Source: Planctomycetaceae bacterium (GTDB lineage Bacteria; Planctomycetota; Planctomycetia; Pirellulales; Pirellulaceae). From it: DNA of 64,000 nucleotides. Positions 7,141 to 15,980 of this stretch are shown in pieces; position 1 is the stretch's first letter, and every line of letters begins with the position of its first letter. Location of the stretch: assembly GCA_020638975.1 (NCBI GenBank), contig JACKHN010000009.1, positions 62,001 to 126,000 on the forward strand, read 5' to 3'. The position numbers and the translations under genes are program-made. Below the pieces are notes generated by a model. The model made no database searches. It saw only the letters and a program-made list of their open reading frames with translations, and had not been told where the DNA came from.

Positions 7141-9768
7141 TTGACTCGCACTCGCCTTTTCATCGTCGCCACCATCGCCGTCGCGTTCCTGTGGTGCTTC
7201 GGGTCGGTACTGTTTCGAGACCGGAGCTTCGGGTTTCGCGATGCGGCAAACTACTACTACCCACTCTTTGAATGGGAATGCGGCGAGTGGCGGTCCGGAC
7301 GATTGCCGTTGTGGAACCCACTCGACAACGGCGGGACACCGGTGCTTGCGGATACGACGTCGAGCGTTCTCTATCCAGGCAAGATCTTGTTTGTACTGCC
7401 GGTCAGCTATCGCCTACGTTTTCACCTTTACGTTACCGCACACATTCTGCTTGCTGCGGGAATGGCTTATCGACTAGCGAGGCATTGGCGGTACAGCCTC
7501 GAGGGATCTGGGCTTGCGGCAATTTCCTATGCATTCGGCGGCAGTGTCCTATTTCAATATTGCAATGTCGTTTTTCTGGTAGGAGCAGCTTGGTTGCCCT
7601 TTGGCTTGATCGCCGCCGATCGGATGCTACGTGAGCGCCGCGTTGGGTGGGCCCTCGCGCTAGGTGCGACGCTGGCGTTGATGGTATTGGGCGGCGACCC
7701 TCAAGCCGCCTATCACACCGGCATGATATCAGCGTTGTACGCCGTCTTGCTTCGATACGATCGTGCAGCCAGTTCGATCACGATACCGAAGACATGGAGG
7801 AACAGCCGCCCTGCCCTGCTCGCGGCAGCTGCTTCTGCTGGGGTCTGCCTTTCGCTCGTGCAAATCCTGCCCGCGACCGAGTGGACGCGTCAGAGTAGCC
7901 GCGACGCATCGGATACTCCGCGCAACGCGTACGAAACTGTGGCTGCGTTCTGGTCCGGCCAACCATCTAGCCAGCAAGAACACGGGAGCGGAATACTTTC
8001 GAATCCCAAGCCTGGCACGCATTTGAGTCATGTGTACGAGTTCTCCGTCGGCCCTTGGCATCTTGCCGAATTCGTCTGGCCTAACTTTTTTGGTCGATTG
8101 TTTCCGAGGAACGAGCGTTGGAGTACCGCGTTTCCTGGCGAAGGCCGCACCTGGACGCCGTCGCTGTACGTCGGGTTGCTCCCGTTTTTTCTGGCAATTT
8201 GCAGCTGGCGAGTGCGCCGTTGCGATACGCGTGTTCGGTTTCTTTCGTTGGTAACGCTCATCGCGTTGCTGGCGAGTTTCGGTTGGTACGGAGTCGGCTG
8301 GCTTCTCCTTGAGCTACGTGCGAGCCTGCTGAACGAGCCATCAGAGACATCCGGGATCGGGGCCCCCGTGGGCGGTGTGTATTGGTTGTTCGTCACGTTG
8401 CTGCCGGGTTACGTGTATTTCCGCTATCCCGCCAAGCTGCTTGTCATCGCGTCGCTGGGTATTAGCATGTTGGCCGCTCGCGGCTGGGACAAGTTGCTAG
8501 TTAAGCGGACGCGACACATCGCGTTGTTGTTCGTGATTCTCTCCGCGACGAGCTTGTTCGCAGCAGCGATGTTTGGTGTGTTACAAACGCCATGGAAGTC
8601 GTGGCTGAGCGCTGCATCGGCAGACACGATCTTCGGCCCGCTCGACATAGCTGCTGCCACGAACGGTGTCTTAGCTGCATTCTTGCACACCGCAATTCTC
8701 GGCCTTGCCTATTGGTGCCTACTTCGCTCTCCGAACGCGACTCTCTCTCGTAGTCGTGGCGTACTGCTGCTCGGAATCACCGCGTTGGAGCTCTGCTGGG
8801 CGAACGGTTGGATGACGCATTCGATTCCAGGACACATCTGGTCGGCGCGGCAACCTCTGGCCGAAGCGATCTGCGCCGAGTCAACGACTTTGACACCGCC
8901 GCGATTGTATCGCGACTCGTCGGCGGCACTGTTGCCGAAAGCGTGGAGTCAGACTGGTGATGACGATCGCCTCGCAGACGTCGTCGCCTGGGAGCGAGCA
9001 ACTCTGCTGCCGAAACATCATCTCCCGTCTGGGATCGCGATCATCGGCAGCCACACCACATTAACATCTGCCGACTGGCAATCTTTTTTACGTGTTGCAC
9101 GTCAGTGGGACCGCGCACACGTCCCGGAGCAACACGGTTCGCTGCTGGACTCAATGTCTGCGGTACGGATTGCGACCGGTACCGCAAGCACGCCGAAAGA
9201 CGCTGATATCGACGTAGTCTTAAACCCGCGTGCGTTTCCACGCGCGTGGATCACGCACGAAATCGAAGTTCTGCAACCACTGCGAGATCATACTCTGGCC
9301 GCAATCGAACAACGTACGCGCGAAGTGTTCATAGACAACCGTCGACTTCGTGATCTTCGCACAGTATCAATCCTGGAAACTGCAGTGGCCCAAAGACTCC
9401 CTGTGTTCGAGAAGGCCTCAAAGGCGAAACGCTCCGATTTATGCGAAATCTCGTACTACTCAACCCAACATATAGAGATCGACGTGAATCTCTCAGAACC
9501 CGGCTGCTTGATGTTGTGCGATTCGTTCGATCAAGGCTGGCAAGCCGAGCGAATCACGGGTGGCATTTCGACGGACCTAGCAATCTATCGCGCCAATCGC
9601 CTCATGCGCGCGGTGATACTTCCAGCGGGTACACACCGAGTCGTCTACCGCTATCGTCCACCCACATTCGTACTCGGAGCGTGGATCAGCGGAATCGCCT
9701 GGATGCTGGTAATCGTCGGCGCAATTCTTCGCCTACTGCGCGCGAAAGACACCACCAACGCGACCTAA
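7141..9768 (+). CDS. Large YfhO-like polytopic membrane protein
   Basis: 875 residues from a TTG start, which places a signal-anchor helix (LFIVATIAVAFLWCFGSVLF) at the N-terminus. About ten to twelve hydrophobic segments fill residues 5-600, and a mostly soluble domain (about 600-840) is followed by a last helix near 845-865. The loop RLPLWNPLDNGGTPVLADTT after the first helix is typical of YfhO and related GT-C-fold membrane proteins, several of which glycosylate cell-envelope polymers. Glycosyltransferase activity is an inference from the fold. The weak ribosome site leaves the start uncertain. Its stop codon overlaps that of the convergent serine acetyltransferase gene. Confidence 0.75.
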   Translation: MTRTRLFIVATIAVAFLWCFGSVLFRDRSFGFRDAANYYYPLFEWECGEWRSGRLPLWNPLDNGGTPVLADTTSSVLYPGKILFVLPVSYRLRFHLYVTAHILLAAGMAYRLARHWRYSLEGSGLAAISYAFGGSVLFQYCNVVFLVGAAWLPFGLIAADRMLRERRVGWALALGATLALMVLGGDPQAAYHTGMISALYAVLLRYDRAASSITIPKTWRNSRPALLAAAASAGVCLSLVQILPATEWTRQSSRDASDTPRNAYETVAAFWSGQPSSQQEHGSGILSNPKPGTHLSHVYEFSVGPWHLAEFVWPNFFGRLFPRNERWSTAFPGEGRTWTPSLYVGLLPFFLAICSWRVRRCDTRVRFLSLVTLIALLASFGWYGVGWLLLELRASLLNEPSETSGIGAPVGGVYWLFVTLLPGYVYFRYPAKLLVIASLGISMLAARGWDKLLVKRTRHIALLFVILSATSLFAAAMFGVLQTPWKSWLSAASADTIFGPLDIAAATNGVLAAFLHTAILGLAYWCLLRSPNATLSRSRGVLLLGITALELCWANGWMTHSIPGHIWSARQPLAEAICAESTTLTPPRLYRDSSAALLPKAWSQTGDDDRLADVVAWERATLLPKHHLPSGIAIIGSHTTLTSADWQSFLRVARQWDRAHVPEQHGSLLDSMSAVRIATGTASTPKDADIDVVLNPRAFPRAWITHEIEVLQPLRDHTLAAIEQRTREVFIDNRRLRDLRTVSILETAVAQRLPVFEKASKAKRSDLCEISYYSTQHIEIDVNLSEPGCLMLCDSFDQGWQAERITGGISTDLAIYRANRLMRAVILPAGTHRVVYRYRPPTFVLGAWISGIAWMLVIVGAILRLLRAKDTTNAT

Positions 9769-10733
9769 ATCTGATAGTTCGCTTCCGGATTCAATTCGTC
9801 TGGAACTTCCGCGCGAATCCGCAGCTTAGGCGATTCGATTGTGACGGTCGTGTGCGGCGCGACACTCTTCGTCAGCCACACGCTCGAACCAATGACACTA
9901 TCGTGGCCAATGACTGTCTTGCCGCCGAGCACGGTCGCGCTGGCATAGATCACCACACGATCCTCTAACGTTGGATGCCGCTTCATGTTGCGGATGATGT
10001 TGCCGTCTGCGTCCGTCGGAAAGCTTAGCGCCCCGAGCGTCACGCCTTGATAGAGCTTCACGTGGTTGCCAATGTCACAAGTCTCGCCGATCACGACACC
10101 TGTACCATGATCGATGAAGAAGTGATGCCCGATCTTCGCTCCAGGATGGATATCGATTCCGGTTTCCTTATGCGCCCACTCGGCCATCATCCTCGGAATG
10201 AACGGGACTCCGATCTTGTGCAATTCGTGAGCCAGCCGATAGACGGTGACGGCTTCGAGACCAGGGTAGCAGAAAATTACTTCGTCTAGACTCTTACAAG
10301 CCGGATCGCCGACAAATGCAGCTTCGACATCCGTTGCCAGGATACTGCGCAAATCTGGTACTCGCTCCAAAAAGTCGATAGCCATCGCCTGCCCCTTGGC
10401 TTCGTAGTCGACCTGCTCTTCACAATCTTCGACGTTCTTCGTGACGCGGTCTTCATGGTGCAGCGCGCGACCGATCTGGATTGTCAGCGTATCATGCAAG
10501 CGGTCAATTAAATCTCCAACGTGATAGGTAACATTGCCGATGTGCAAACCTTCTCGCCGTCGGTAACCGGGGTAAATAATCTCCTTCAAGTCTTCCAACG
10601 CGCCGATGATTTCTTCGTACTTCGGGAGCGGGCAATGGCCCAAGTGATTGATCTTACCGACTTCGGTGTACGTGCGAACGATTCGATCCGTCAGACGAGG
10701 CAGTTGTTCTTTGAGGCGGAAGTCCGAAGACAT
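9765..10733 (-). CDS. cysE: Serine O-acetyltransferase
   Basis: First step of cysteine synthesis: acetyl-CoA plus L-serine to O-acetylserine, in the cytosol. The protein has an alpha-helical N-terminal domain (residues 1-180) and a left-handed beta-helix of hexapeptide repeats with the active-site run DIHPGAKIGHHFFIDHGTGV and GVTLGALSFP, plus the insert of the EpsC/SrpH-type enzymes. It ends in isoleucine (NYQI), the residue that in CysE docks into the CysK active site, so formation of a cysteine synthase complex is plausible. The start at 10733 (322 residues) fits the family; 43 further upstream codons are hydrophobic and unlike known members. Confidence 0.9.
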   Translation of the reverse strand: MSSDFRLKEQLPRLTDRIVRTYTEVGKINHLGHCPLPKYEEIIGALEDLKEIIYPGYRRREGLHIGNVTYHVGDLIDRLHDTLTIQIGRALHHEDRVTKNVEDCEEQVDYEAKGQAMAIDFLERVPDLRSILATDVEAAFVGDPACKSLDEVIFCYPGLEAVTVYRLAHELHKIGVPFIPRMMAEWAHKETGIDIHPGAKIGHHFFIDHGTGVVIGETCDIGNHVKLYQGVTLGALSFPTDADGNIIRNMKRHPTLEDRVVIYASATVLGGKTVIGHDSVIGSSVWLTKSVAPHTTVTIESPKLRIRAEVPDELNPEANYQI

Positions 10734-11078
10734 GACAGAACTCCAGGGCGCGAGCAACCGTTCGAGGCCGTCCGCAATGAAGGGAGCAAAAAAAGGAAAC
10801 GCGATCAACGCTATGTAGGCGGGGGCTTGGTTCCGGGTCACCCCGGACAATGACAGAGACAACAGCAGCAGATGCTGGGAGGAGTGAGATTAAGCTGTCT
10901 CTGAGTATCTGGCATTTTCGCGCATTCCCTTAAGTGGGAATCGTAGGTTCTACAACCGGCACAATCAAGGTATCAGAATTATCTTCGGGCGTGCCGCAGG
11001 GCAAAGTTTAGGCGATTCCCTGGCGGACAATGCAACCGGCTCCGCCGGTGAATGCGAGTCGGAGCCACAATGGCAGTG

Positions 11079-11104
11079 CGTTCCCAGGCGGGAGCCTGGG
11101 AACG
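11079..11104. repeat. Short perfect hairpin downstream of the EF-G-like gene
   Basis: Arms cgttcccaggc (11079-11089) and gcctgggaacg (11094-11104) with a 4-base loop. The sequence lies 29 bases beyond the stop of the leftward GTPase gene and could end its transcription, but it has no T-tract. It sits in a 399-base interval (10734-11132) in which I see no gene; a second small stem (accgg/ccggt) lies near 11035-11050. Confidence 0.6.
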
Positions 11105-11132
11105 AATCAATAGTTCACCCGACCCAACACCA

Positions 11133-13229
11133 CTACTCGTCGTCTTCGTCCTCAACTTTGAATTTGGCCATAACCTCTTGCTGGACGTTGCCGGGCATCA
11201 CGTCGTAATGGCTGAACTCCATGTGGTAGCTGCCTTGCCCTCCCGTCATGCTGGACAGGGTTCGGGCGTAGGTCATGACCTCGCGGAGAGGAATCTCGGC
11301 ATTCACCGTCTGCATGCCACCACCAGCTGCGTCGGCTCCTTGCACGCGACCACCGCGAGACGACATGTCACTGTACACGTCGCCGACATTCGCTTCCGGA
11401 ACCGTGATGGCGATCTTGACGATCGGCTCAAGGAGACAAGGTTTCGCCTTCTCGAACACTTCGCGAAACGCCATTCGTCCCGCCGTCTTGAAGGCTGCTT
11501 CCGAGCTATCCACAGGATGATGCTTGCCGTAGTGAACTTCGATGCACAAGTCCTGGACCATCTGTCCGGCGATGACGCCACCGTCCAAACGTTCCTTGAA
11601 ACCCTTTTCGATGGCTGGCATAAAGTTACCAGGGATCACGCCGCCCACGACCGAATCGACCCAGAGGAAATTATGCTTCTCGTCGTAGTGGTGTTCTTTC
11701 ATACTCGGGAAGTTTGCTTTCGTGCAAAACTCTTCCAAGTTGGTACCGCGCGGCAATGGCCGCATCCGAATGTGAACTTCGCCAAACTGGCCACGACCAC
11801 CGGATTGCTTCTTGTGGCGATAGCTGCCTTCGGCCGAAGTTTGAATCGTCTCGCGGTACGAAATTTTGGGTTCGTGCGTATCGATTTCTAGCTTGTCGCG
11901 ACGAGCGAGACGCTGCTGAATGACCGTCAAATGCAGTTCGCTCATCCCCGTCATGACCAGCTCTTTAGTTTGGGCATTCAGTTCGAGATGAAAGGTTGGA
12001 TCCTCTTCGACAAGCTTGTGCAGTGCGGTCGACATTTTCGTTTCATCACCGCGACTCTTCGGCATCACAGCCAGCCCCACCATCGGAGTTGGGAAATCAA
12101 TCGGCGGCATCACGATGTCACCCAAACTGCTGCCTGTGTGCAGGTCTTCCATCTTGGCGATCGCAACAATGTCGCCAGCCTCGGCGTGATCAACGGGTGT
12201 TGTCGTTTCGCCCATCACTTCCAAGATCGGACCTAGCTTGATGTCCTTCCGCGCGGTCGACGCATGCAAGTGATCGTCCTTCTTGAGTTGCCCCGAATAC
12301 ACGCGAATGAAACTGAGCTTCTGAACAAACGGGTCGATTCGCGTCTTGAAGACTTGCGCGACGAGTGGTCCCTTCGGGTCCGGCTTTACTTCGACTTCAG
12401 CACCATCCTTGGTTGCGGTTCGCGGAACGTCGCCAGGGGCCAGGCCGCAGATGGCGATTGCATCGAGCAACTCCGTGACTCCAATGTCCTTTTGACCCGA
12501 GCAGCAAACAATCGGAATAAAGGTTCCCGACGCAACCGCCTTGACGATTAAACCGGAGAGTTCTTCCATGGTCGGCGACGTGCCTTCAAAATACTTCTCC
12601 AGCATCGCTTCGTCCGACTCGATGATCGACTCGACGAGCGCGTCGTGAATCTCGTTCGGGTCGACAAGCGCGCCGCTGGTATCCGCTGGCAAGTTCAGCG
12701 TGCTGGCGACGCCCCGGAAATCAGTTCCCGATCCCAAAGGAACGTTCAGCAACACGCACGCCCCACCCCATAGTTCGCGAATGTCGTTGACCAACCCTTC
12801 GAAATCGATGTTATCGGTGTCCATACGATTGATGACGATCATTCGCCCAATGCCAGCCTTCTCGGCTTCCTTGAACATCCGGCGAGTGTTAACCGAGATT
12901 CCTGAATGGGCATCGATCACGATGGCAGCGGTTTCAACGGCGCGAAGCGCCCCGATCGCTTGGCCGACGAAGTCCGGATAGCCCGGCGTATCGATCAGAT
13001 TGAATCGCTTGCCCGCATGGTCGCAATGAACGACGCTCGCTTCAATCGAGTACTTGTGATCCTTCTCTTCCTGGTCGAAGTCACAAATGCTCGTGCCATC
13101 ATCGACGCTGGGATTGCTGTGAACCGCTCCGGTTTTGACCAAGATCTTGTCGACCAGCGTTGTCTTGCCAGCCGAACCGTGACCACAAAACGCAACGTTG
13201 CGGATGTCTGCGACTTTCACCTTCGCCAT
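11133..13229 (-). CDS. EF-G-like translational GTPase (paralogue)
   Basis: 698 residues with the full EF-G domain layout: GTPase (1-270), beta-barrel II (290-380), and domains III-V ending in the EF-G C-terminal region (about 600-680). The P-loop is GHGSAGKTTL, G3 is DTPGYPDF where canonical EF-G has DTPGHVDF, and G4 is NRMD instead of NKMD. The missing histidine in G3 (the residue that activates GTP hydrolysis in EF-G) and the changed G4 place it in a divergent EF-G-like group rather than with the main elongation factor. Its job (translocation, recycling or stress-specific translation) cannot be read out. The acidic tail EDEDDE is unusual. Confidence 0.85.
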   Translation of the reverse strand: MAKVKVADIRNVAFCGHGSAGKTTLVDKILVKTGAVHSNPSVDDGTSICDFDQEEKDHKYSIEASVVHCDHAGKRFNLIDTPGYPDFVGQAIGALRAVETAAIVIDAHSGISVNTRRMFKEAEKAGIGRMIVINRMDTDNIDFEGLVNDIRELWGGACVLLNVPLGSGTDFRGVASTLNLPADTSGALVDPNEIHDALVESIIESDEAMLEKYFEGTSPTMEELSGLIVKAVASGTFIPIVCCSGQKDIGVTELLDAIAICGLAPGDVPRTATKDGAEVEVKPDPKGPLVAQVFKTRIDPFVQKLSFIRVYSGQLKKDDHLHASTARKDIKLGPILEVMGETTTPVDHAEAGDIVAIAKMEDLHTGSSLGDIVMPPIDFPTPMVGLAVMPKSRGDETKMSTALHKLVEEDPTFHLELNAQTKELVMTGMSELHLTVIQQRLARRDKLEIDTHEPKISYRETIQTSAEGSYRHKKQSGGRGQFGEVHIRMRPLPRGTNLEEFCTKANFPSMKEHHYDEKHNFLWVDSVVGGVIPGNFMPAIEKGFKERLDGGVIAGQMVQDLCIEVHYGKHHPVDSSEAAFKTAGRMAFREVFEKAKPCLLEPIVKIAITVPEANVGDVYSDMSSRGGRVQGADAAGGGMQTVNAEIPLREVMTYARTLSSMTGGQGSYHMEFSHYDVMPGNVQQEVMAKFKVEDEDDE

Positions 13230-13342
13230 GCGGAGATTTCCTTATGCAGTCGTTTCCTCGGCATAATCTAGCGTTGCCAGTCGAGCTATACCAATCCGTA
13301 GCAGGTTAACCCTTCATGCCGATTTCTCGTTTGTTTGAACGA

Positions 13343-14074
13343 TCATCTTCTGAAACCGCCAATCTTCGCCGCCGACACGGCGTCTGCGATTTTCAGCGTC
13401 CCCTCGTACAGGGCTCGACCGATGATACAGCCAGCCATATCCATGCGAGCCAATTGTCGGACATCTTCCACATTCGTCACACCTCCGGATGCAATCACCG
13501 GGACGTCCACGGCCTGTTTCATTTCGAGCATGGCAGGCAGGTTCGTGCCTGCCATCATGCCGTCTTTCGCGATGTCGGTATAAACAATCGCGGCCAACGG
13601 TTCGGCAGCGTACTGTTTCGCCATTTCTGTGGCCGAGACGTCGCTCACGTCCAGCCATCCATCCGTGGCAACGCGTCCATTGCTGGCATCGATTCCCAGC
13701 ACCAGTTTCTGAGGATAACGGCGGCACATCTCGCGGAACCAATCTGGCTCCTTCAAAGCCTTGGTGCCGATCACCAATCGATGCAGCCCCGCATCTAGCC
13801 ACGACTTGATCGTCGCTTCGTCGCGGACTCCACCGCCCAGTTCGCAGGGGATATCGACTGCGGCGAGAATGGCGGCGACGGCTTCTTTGTTGGCAGACGT
13901 TCCGTCCCGGGCTCCATCGAGATCAACGAGATGCAGAAACTCCGCACCCTCGTCGACCCACCGCCGCGCCATCGCTGCGGGGTCGTCGCCGAACACGGTT
14001 TCTCGATTGTAGTCGCCCTGCTGAAGGCGAACGCACTTCCCACCACGCAGGTCGATTGCAGGCCAGATTTGCAT
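13343..14074 (-). CDS. hisA: Phosphoribosylformimino-AICAR-phosphate isomerase
   Basis: 243 residues, (beta-alpha)8 barrel. It catalyses the fourth step of histidine synthesis, isomerising ProFAR to PRFAR. Conserved pieces are AIDLRGGKCVRLQQGDY at the start, LGGGVRD and the phosphate-binding ASGGV and GRALYEGT near the end. The catalytic Asp8 (AIDL) and the second Asp in VYTDIAKDG are present. The start at 14074 removes 83 upstream codons that are not protein-like. It is downstream of hisH on the same strand, 158 bases away; that interval holds nothing I recognise. Confidence 0.95.
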   Translation of the reverse strand: MQIWPAIDLRGGKCVRLQQGDYNRETVFGDDPAAMARRWVDEGAEFLHLVDLDGARDGTSANKEAVAAILAAVDIPCELGGGVRDEATIKSWLDAGLHRLVIGTKALKEPDWFREMCRRYPQKLVLGIDASNGRVATDGWLDVSDVSATEMAKQYAAEPLAAIVYTDIAKDGMMAGTNLPAMLEMKQAVDVPVIASGGVTNVEDVRQLARMDMAGCIIGRALYEGTLKIADAVSAAKIGGFRR

Positions 14075-14232
14075 CCTTCTTGCTACACTCTCTTTGGGGC
14101 CCAGGAAAGGTCGCAATATGCCACAGCGCCGATACATACGCAAGTATACGGGCGGACGCAGAGACCGAAGGCAAGAGGAACGGGAAGGAGGCGAGCGAAG
14201 AGAAACTCGCCCGACTTTGTCAGCTGCGAAGT

Positions 14233-14841
14233 CTAAGACAATTCGGCGAAGTTCTTCAACAATCTCAACCCGTTTGCTTGACTCTTTTCGGGGTGGAACT
14301 GCGTGGCGTACAAATTGTCGCACCAGATCATCGCGCAGAATGGGTCAGGGTACTCGGCTTCGATCGCTACGACACGCTTGTCAGTGGGAACAACATAGTA
14401 CGAGTGAACAAAATAGAAGTGCGATCCTTCCTCGATGCCGTCGAGGATCGGTGCTCGCCGAGCGATCTTCGCTTGGTTCCAACCCATGTGCGGAACCTTG
14501 AACTCTGGCGGGACGCTGAAACGAACAACCTGGCCACTGACAATGCCGAGCCCCTCATATTCGCCTTCCTCGTAGCTGACATCGAATAACAACTGCAGGC
14601 CGAGACAGATACCAAGGAACGGTTTACCAGCTTCAATCGCATCTTTGATTGGACGGACGAGTTCACGGTTTCGTATTTCGGCAATCGCATCCCGGAAGGC
14701 TCCAACCCCCGGCAAGATAATCTTATCGGCACGGCCAAGGACTTGCGGATCGCTCGTGATCTCGGCAGCATGCCCAACCTTCTCCAGTGCCTTTTGGACA
14801 CTACGCAGGTTCCCCATCTGATAGTCAACGATCGCGATCAT
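14233..14841 (-). CDS. hisH: Imidazole glycerol phosphate synthase glutaminase subunit
   Basis: 202 residues, class I glutamine amidotransferase. The nucleophile lies in GICLGLQLLF, and the His-Glu pair of the triad in FHPEKSQ. The oxyanion strand PGVGAF is present. It supplies ammonia to HisF for formation of imidazole glycerol phosphate and AICAR. HisF is not in this window. The start at 14841 (MIAIVDYQMGN) is the canonical family start; ten extra upstream codons are open but unlikely. Next downstream gene on the strand is hisA. Confidence 0.95.
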   Translation of the reverse strand: MIAIVDYQMGNLRSVQKALEKVGHAAEITSDPQVLGRADKIILPGVGAFRDAIAEIRNRELVRPIKDAIEAGKPFLGICLGLQLLFDVSYEEGEYEGLGIVSGQVVRFSVPPEFKVPHMGWNQAKIARRAPILDGIEEGSHFYFVHSYYVVPTDKRVVAIEAEYPDPFCAMIWCDNLYATQFHPEKSQANGLRLLKNFAELS

Positions 14842-14983
14842 GCTGAAAAGTCCCGAGAGAATGCCAATCAAACGCTCTGTCGTCAGTCAGGTCGAGCGTC
14901 AGCGACGTCGACAAGTTTGTTCCAGTCTAGTCCGAGGTCGCAGAAAACGGGAGGGCGTCAGGGGAGAAGCCGGTCGCCGAAGC

Positions 14984-15808
14984 CTACTGCGCCGTCTCGG
15001 GATAGACGACGAATTCGATGCGACGATTCTTGGCTCGACCGGCTGGTGTAGCGTTCGAGGCGCGAGGGTGATTGGCGCCCTGGCCCACGACAAGCAGTTG
15101 GCTTTCCGGAAACTGGTTTCGACGAATCAGATGGTCGAGAACGGCAGAGGCCTGAACGGTGGTGAGTTGATGGCTGCTACCAGCAATTACCGAAGCATTG
15201 TCCGTGTATCCTTCGATCCCAATCATGTGCCCACGATAAGACTGATTGAGTGAGGTCGCGACTTGATCCAGGAGGTTCGAGCCCGCAGGCAAAAGTTGCC
15301 CTGTGCCGGACTGAAACAACTGGTCGGCTGGAACTTCGATACGAATGACGTCTCCATCTTGCCGCACGTCGAGGCCAGCAATCTTGATCAGCTGCAACGA
15401 ATCTTTCAGGCTGTTGTTGGCCTTCAAGATGGCACCGCCGCCGCGCGTGACCGATGCTTGCAGGGCTTCGACTTGCTTGTCTGCTTCTTGCTTTGCCAAC
15501 TCCGTCTCGCGGGCTTGGCTGGTTAACTTCGCCAGTTGCTCGCGGACGAGTGTGAGTTCCTGTTTCAACAACTGATTTTGTTGGTCGGTGCGGGCGAGTT
15601 CGGTATGCAGGTCGCGATTGTCGGCGTCCAAAGCACTCGCACGGCGACCAAGATCATCCAGTTGGGCCGTTTGCGGAGCCACAGCGCCAGGCTGCGTCCA
15701 ACCACTGGTAGCCGTACCGGGAGTCGTCAGCGCACGGCTTTGGTTACATCCGCTCGCGAACAAGCCGACGATGGCCATCGTGATAATGATCTGAGACCGG
15801 GCGCACAT
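14984..15808 (-). CDS. OmpA-family lipoprotein
   Basis: 274 residues. The lipobox FASGC puts the lipidated cysteine at about residue 21. Residues 50-120 form a Gln/Leu/Glu-rich coiled coil, and residues 160-270 form an OmpA C-terminal peptidoglycan-binding domain with the signature GYTDNASV...NRRIEFVV, including the Arg that holds diaminopimelate. Architecture resembles Pal/MotB-like proteins that tie an envelope layer to peptidoglycan. It is likely anchored in the outer membrane facing the periplasm. It lies upstream of hisH on the same strand, 142 bases away, and downstream of the prepilin peptidase. Confidence 0.85.
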   Translation of the reverse strand: MCARSQIIITMAIVGLFASGCNQSRALTTPGTATSGWTQPGAVAPQTAQLDDLGRRASALDADNRDLHTELARTDQQNQLLKQELTLVREQLAKLTSQARETELAKQEADKQVEALQASVTRGGGAILKANNSLKDSLQLIKIAGLDVRQDGDVIRIEVPADQLFQSGTGQLLPAGSNLLDQVATSLNQSYRGHMIGIEGYTDNASVIAGSSHQLTTVQASAVLDHLIRRNQFPESQLLVVGQGANHPRASNATPAGRAKNRRIEFVVYPETAQ

Positions 15809-15980
15809 TGCGCAACTCCTGCTTCTGCATTGTCGACGCTAAGTTCTTTAGGATGCCACTGCAGGTTTTCCCAGCAGTGCTCCCCACACGAACTCGGCAC
15901 TGCTGGACAAGCCAACAGCGGCACCACGCGCACAGAGACTAGCGGCGGAATAGTAGCAACGGCCCAGAGCCATCACAAGG

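Noticed and set aside
14075..14232. Small basic protein between hisH and hisA (plus strand, from 14118)
   Set aside because: Starts like a ribosomal-type basic peptide but has no ribosome site and becomes low-complexity.
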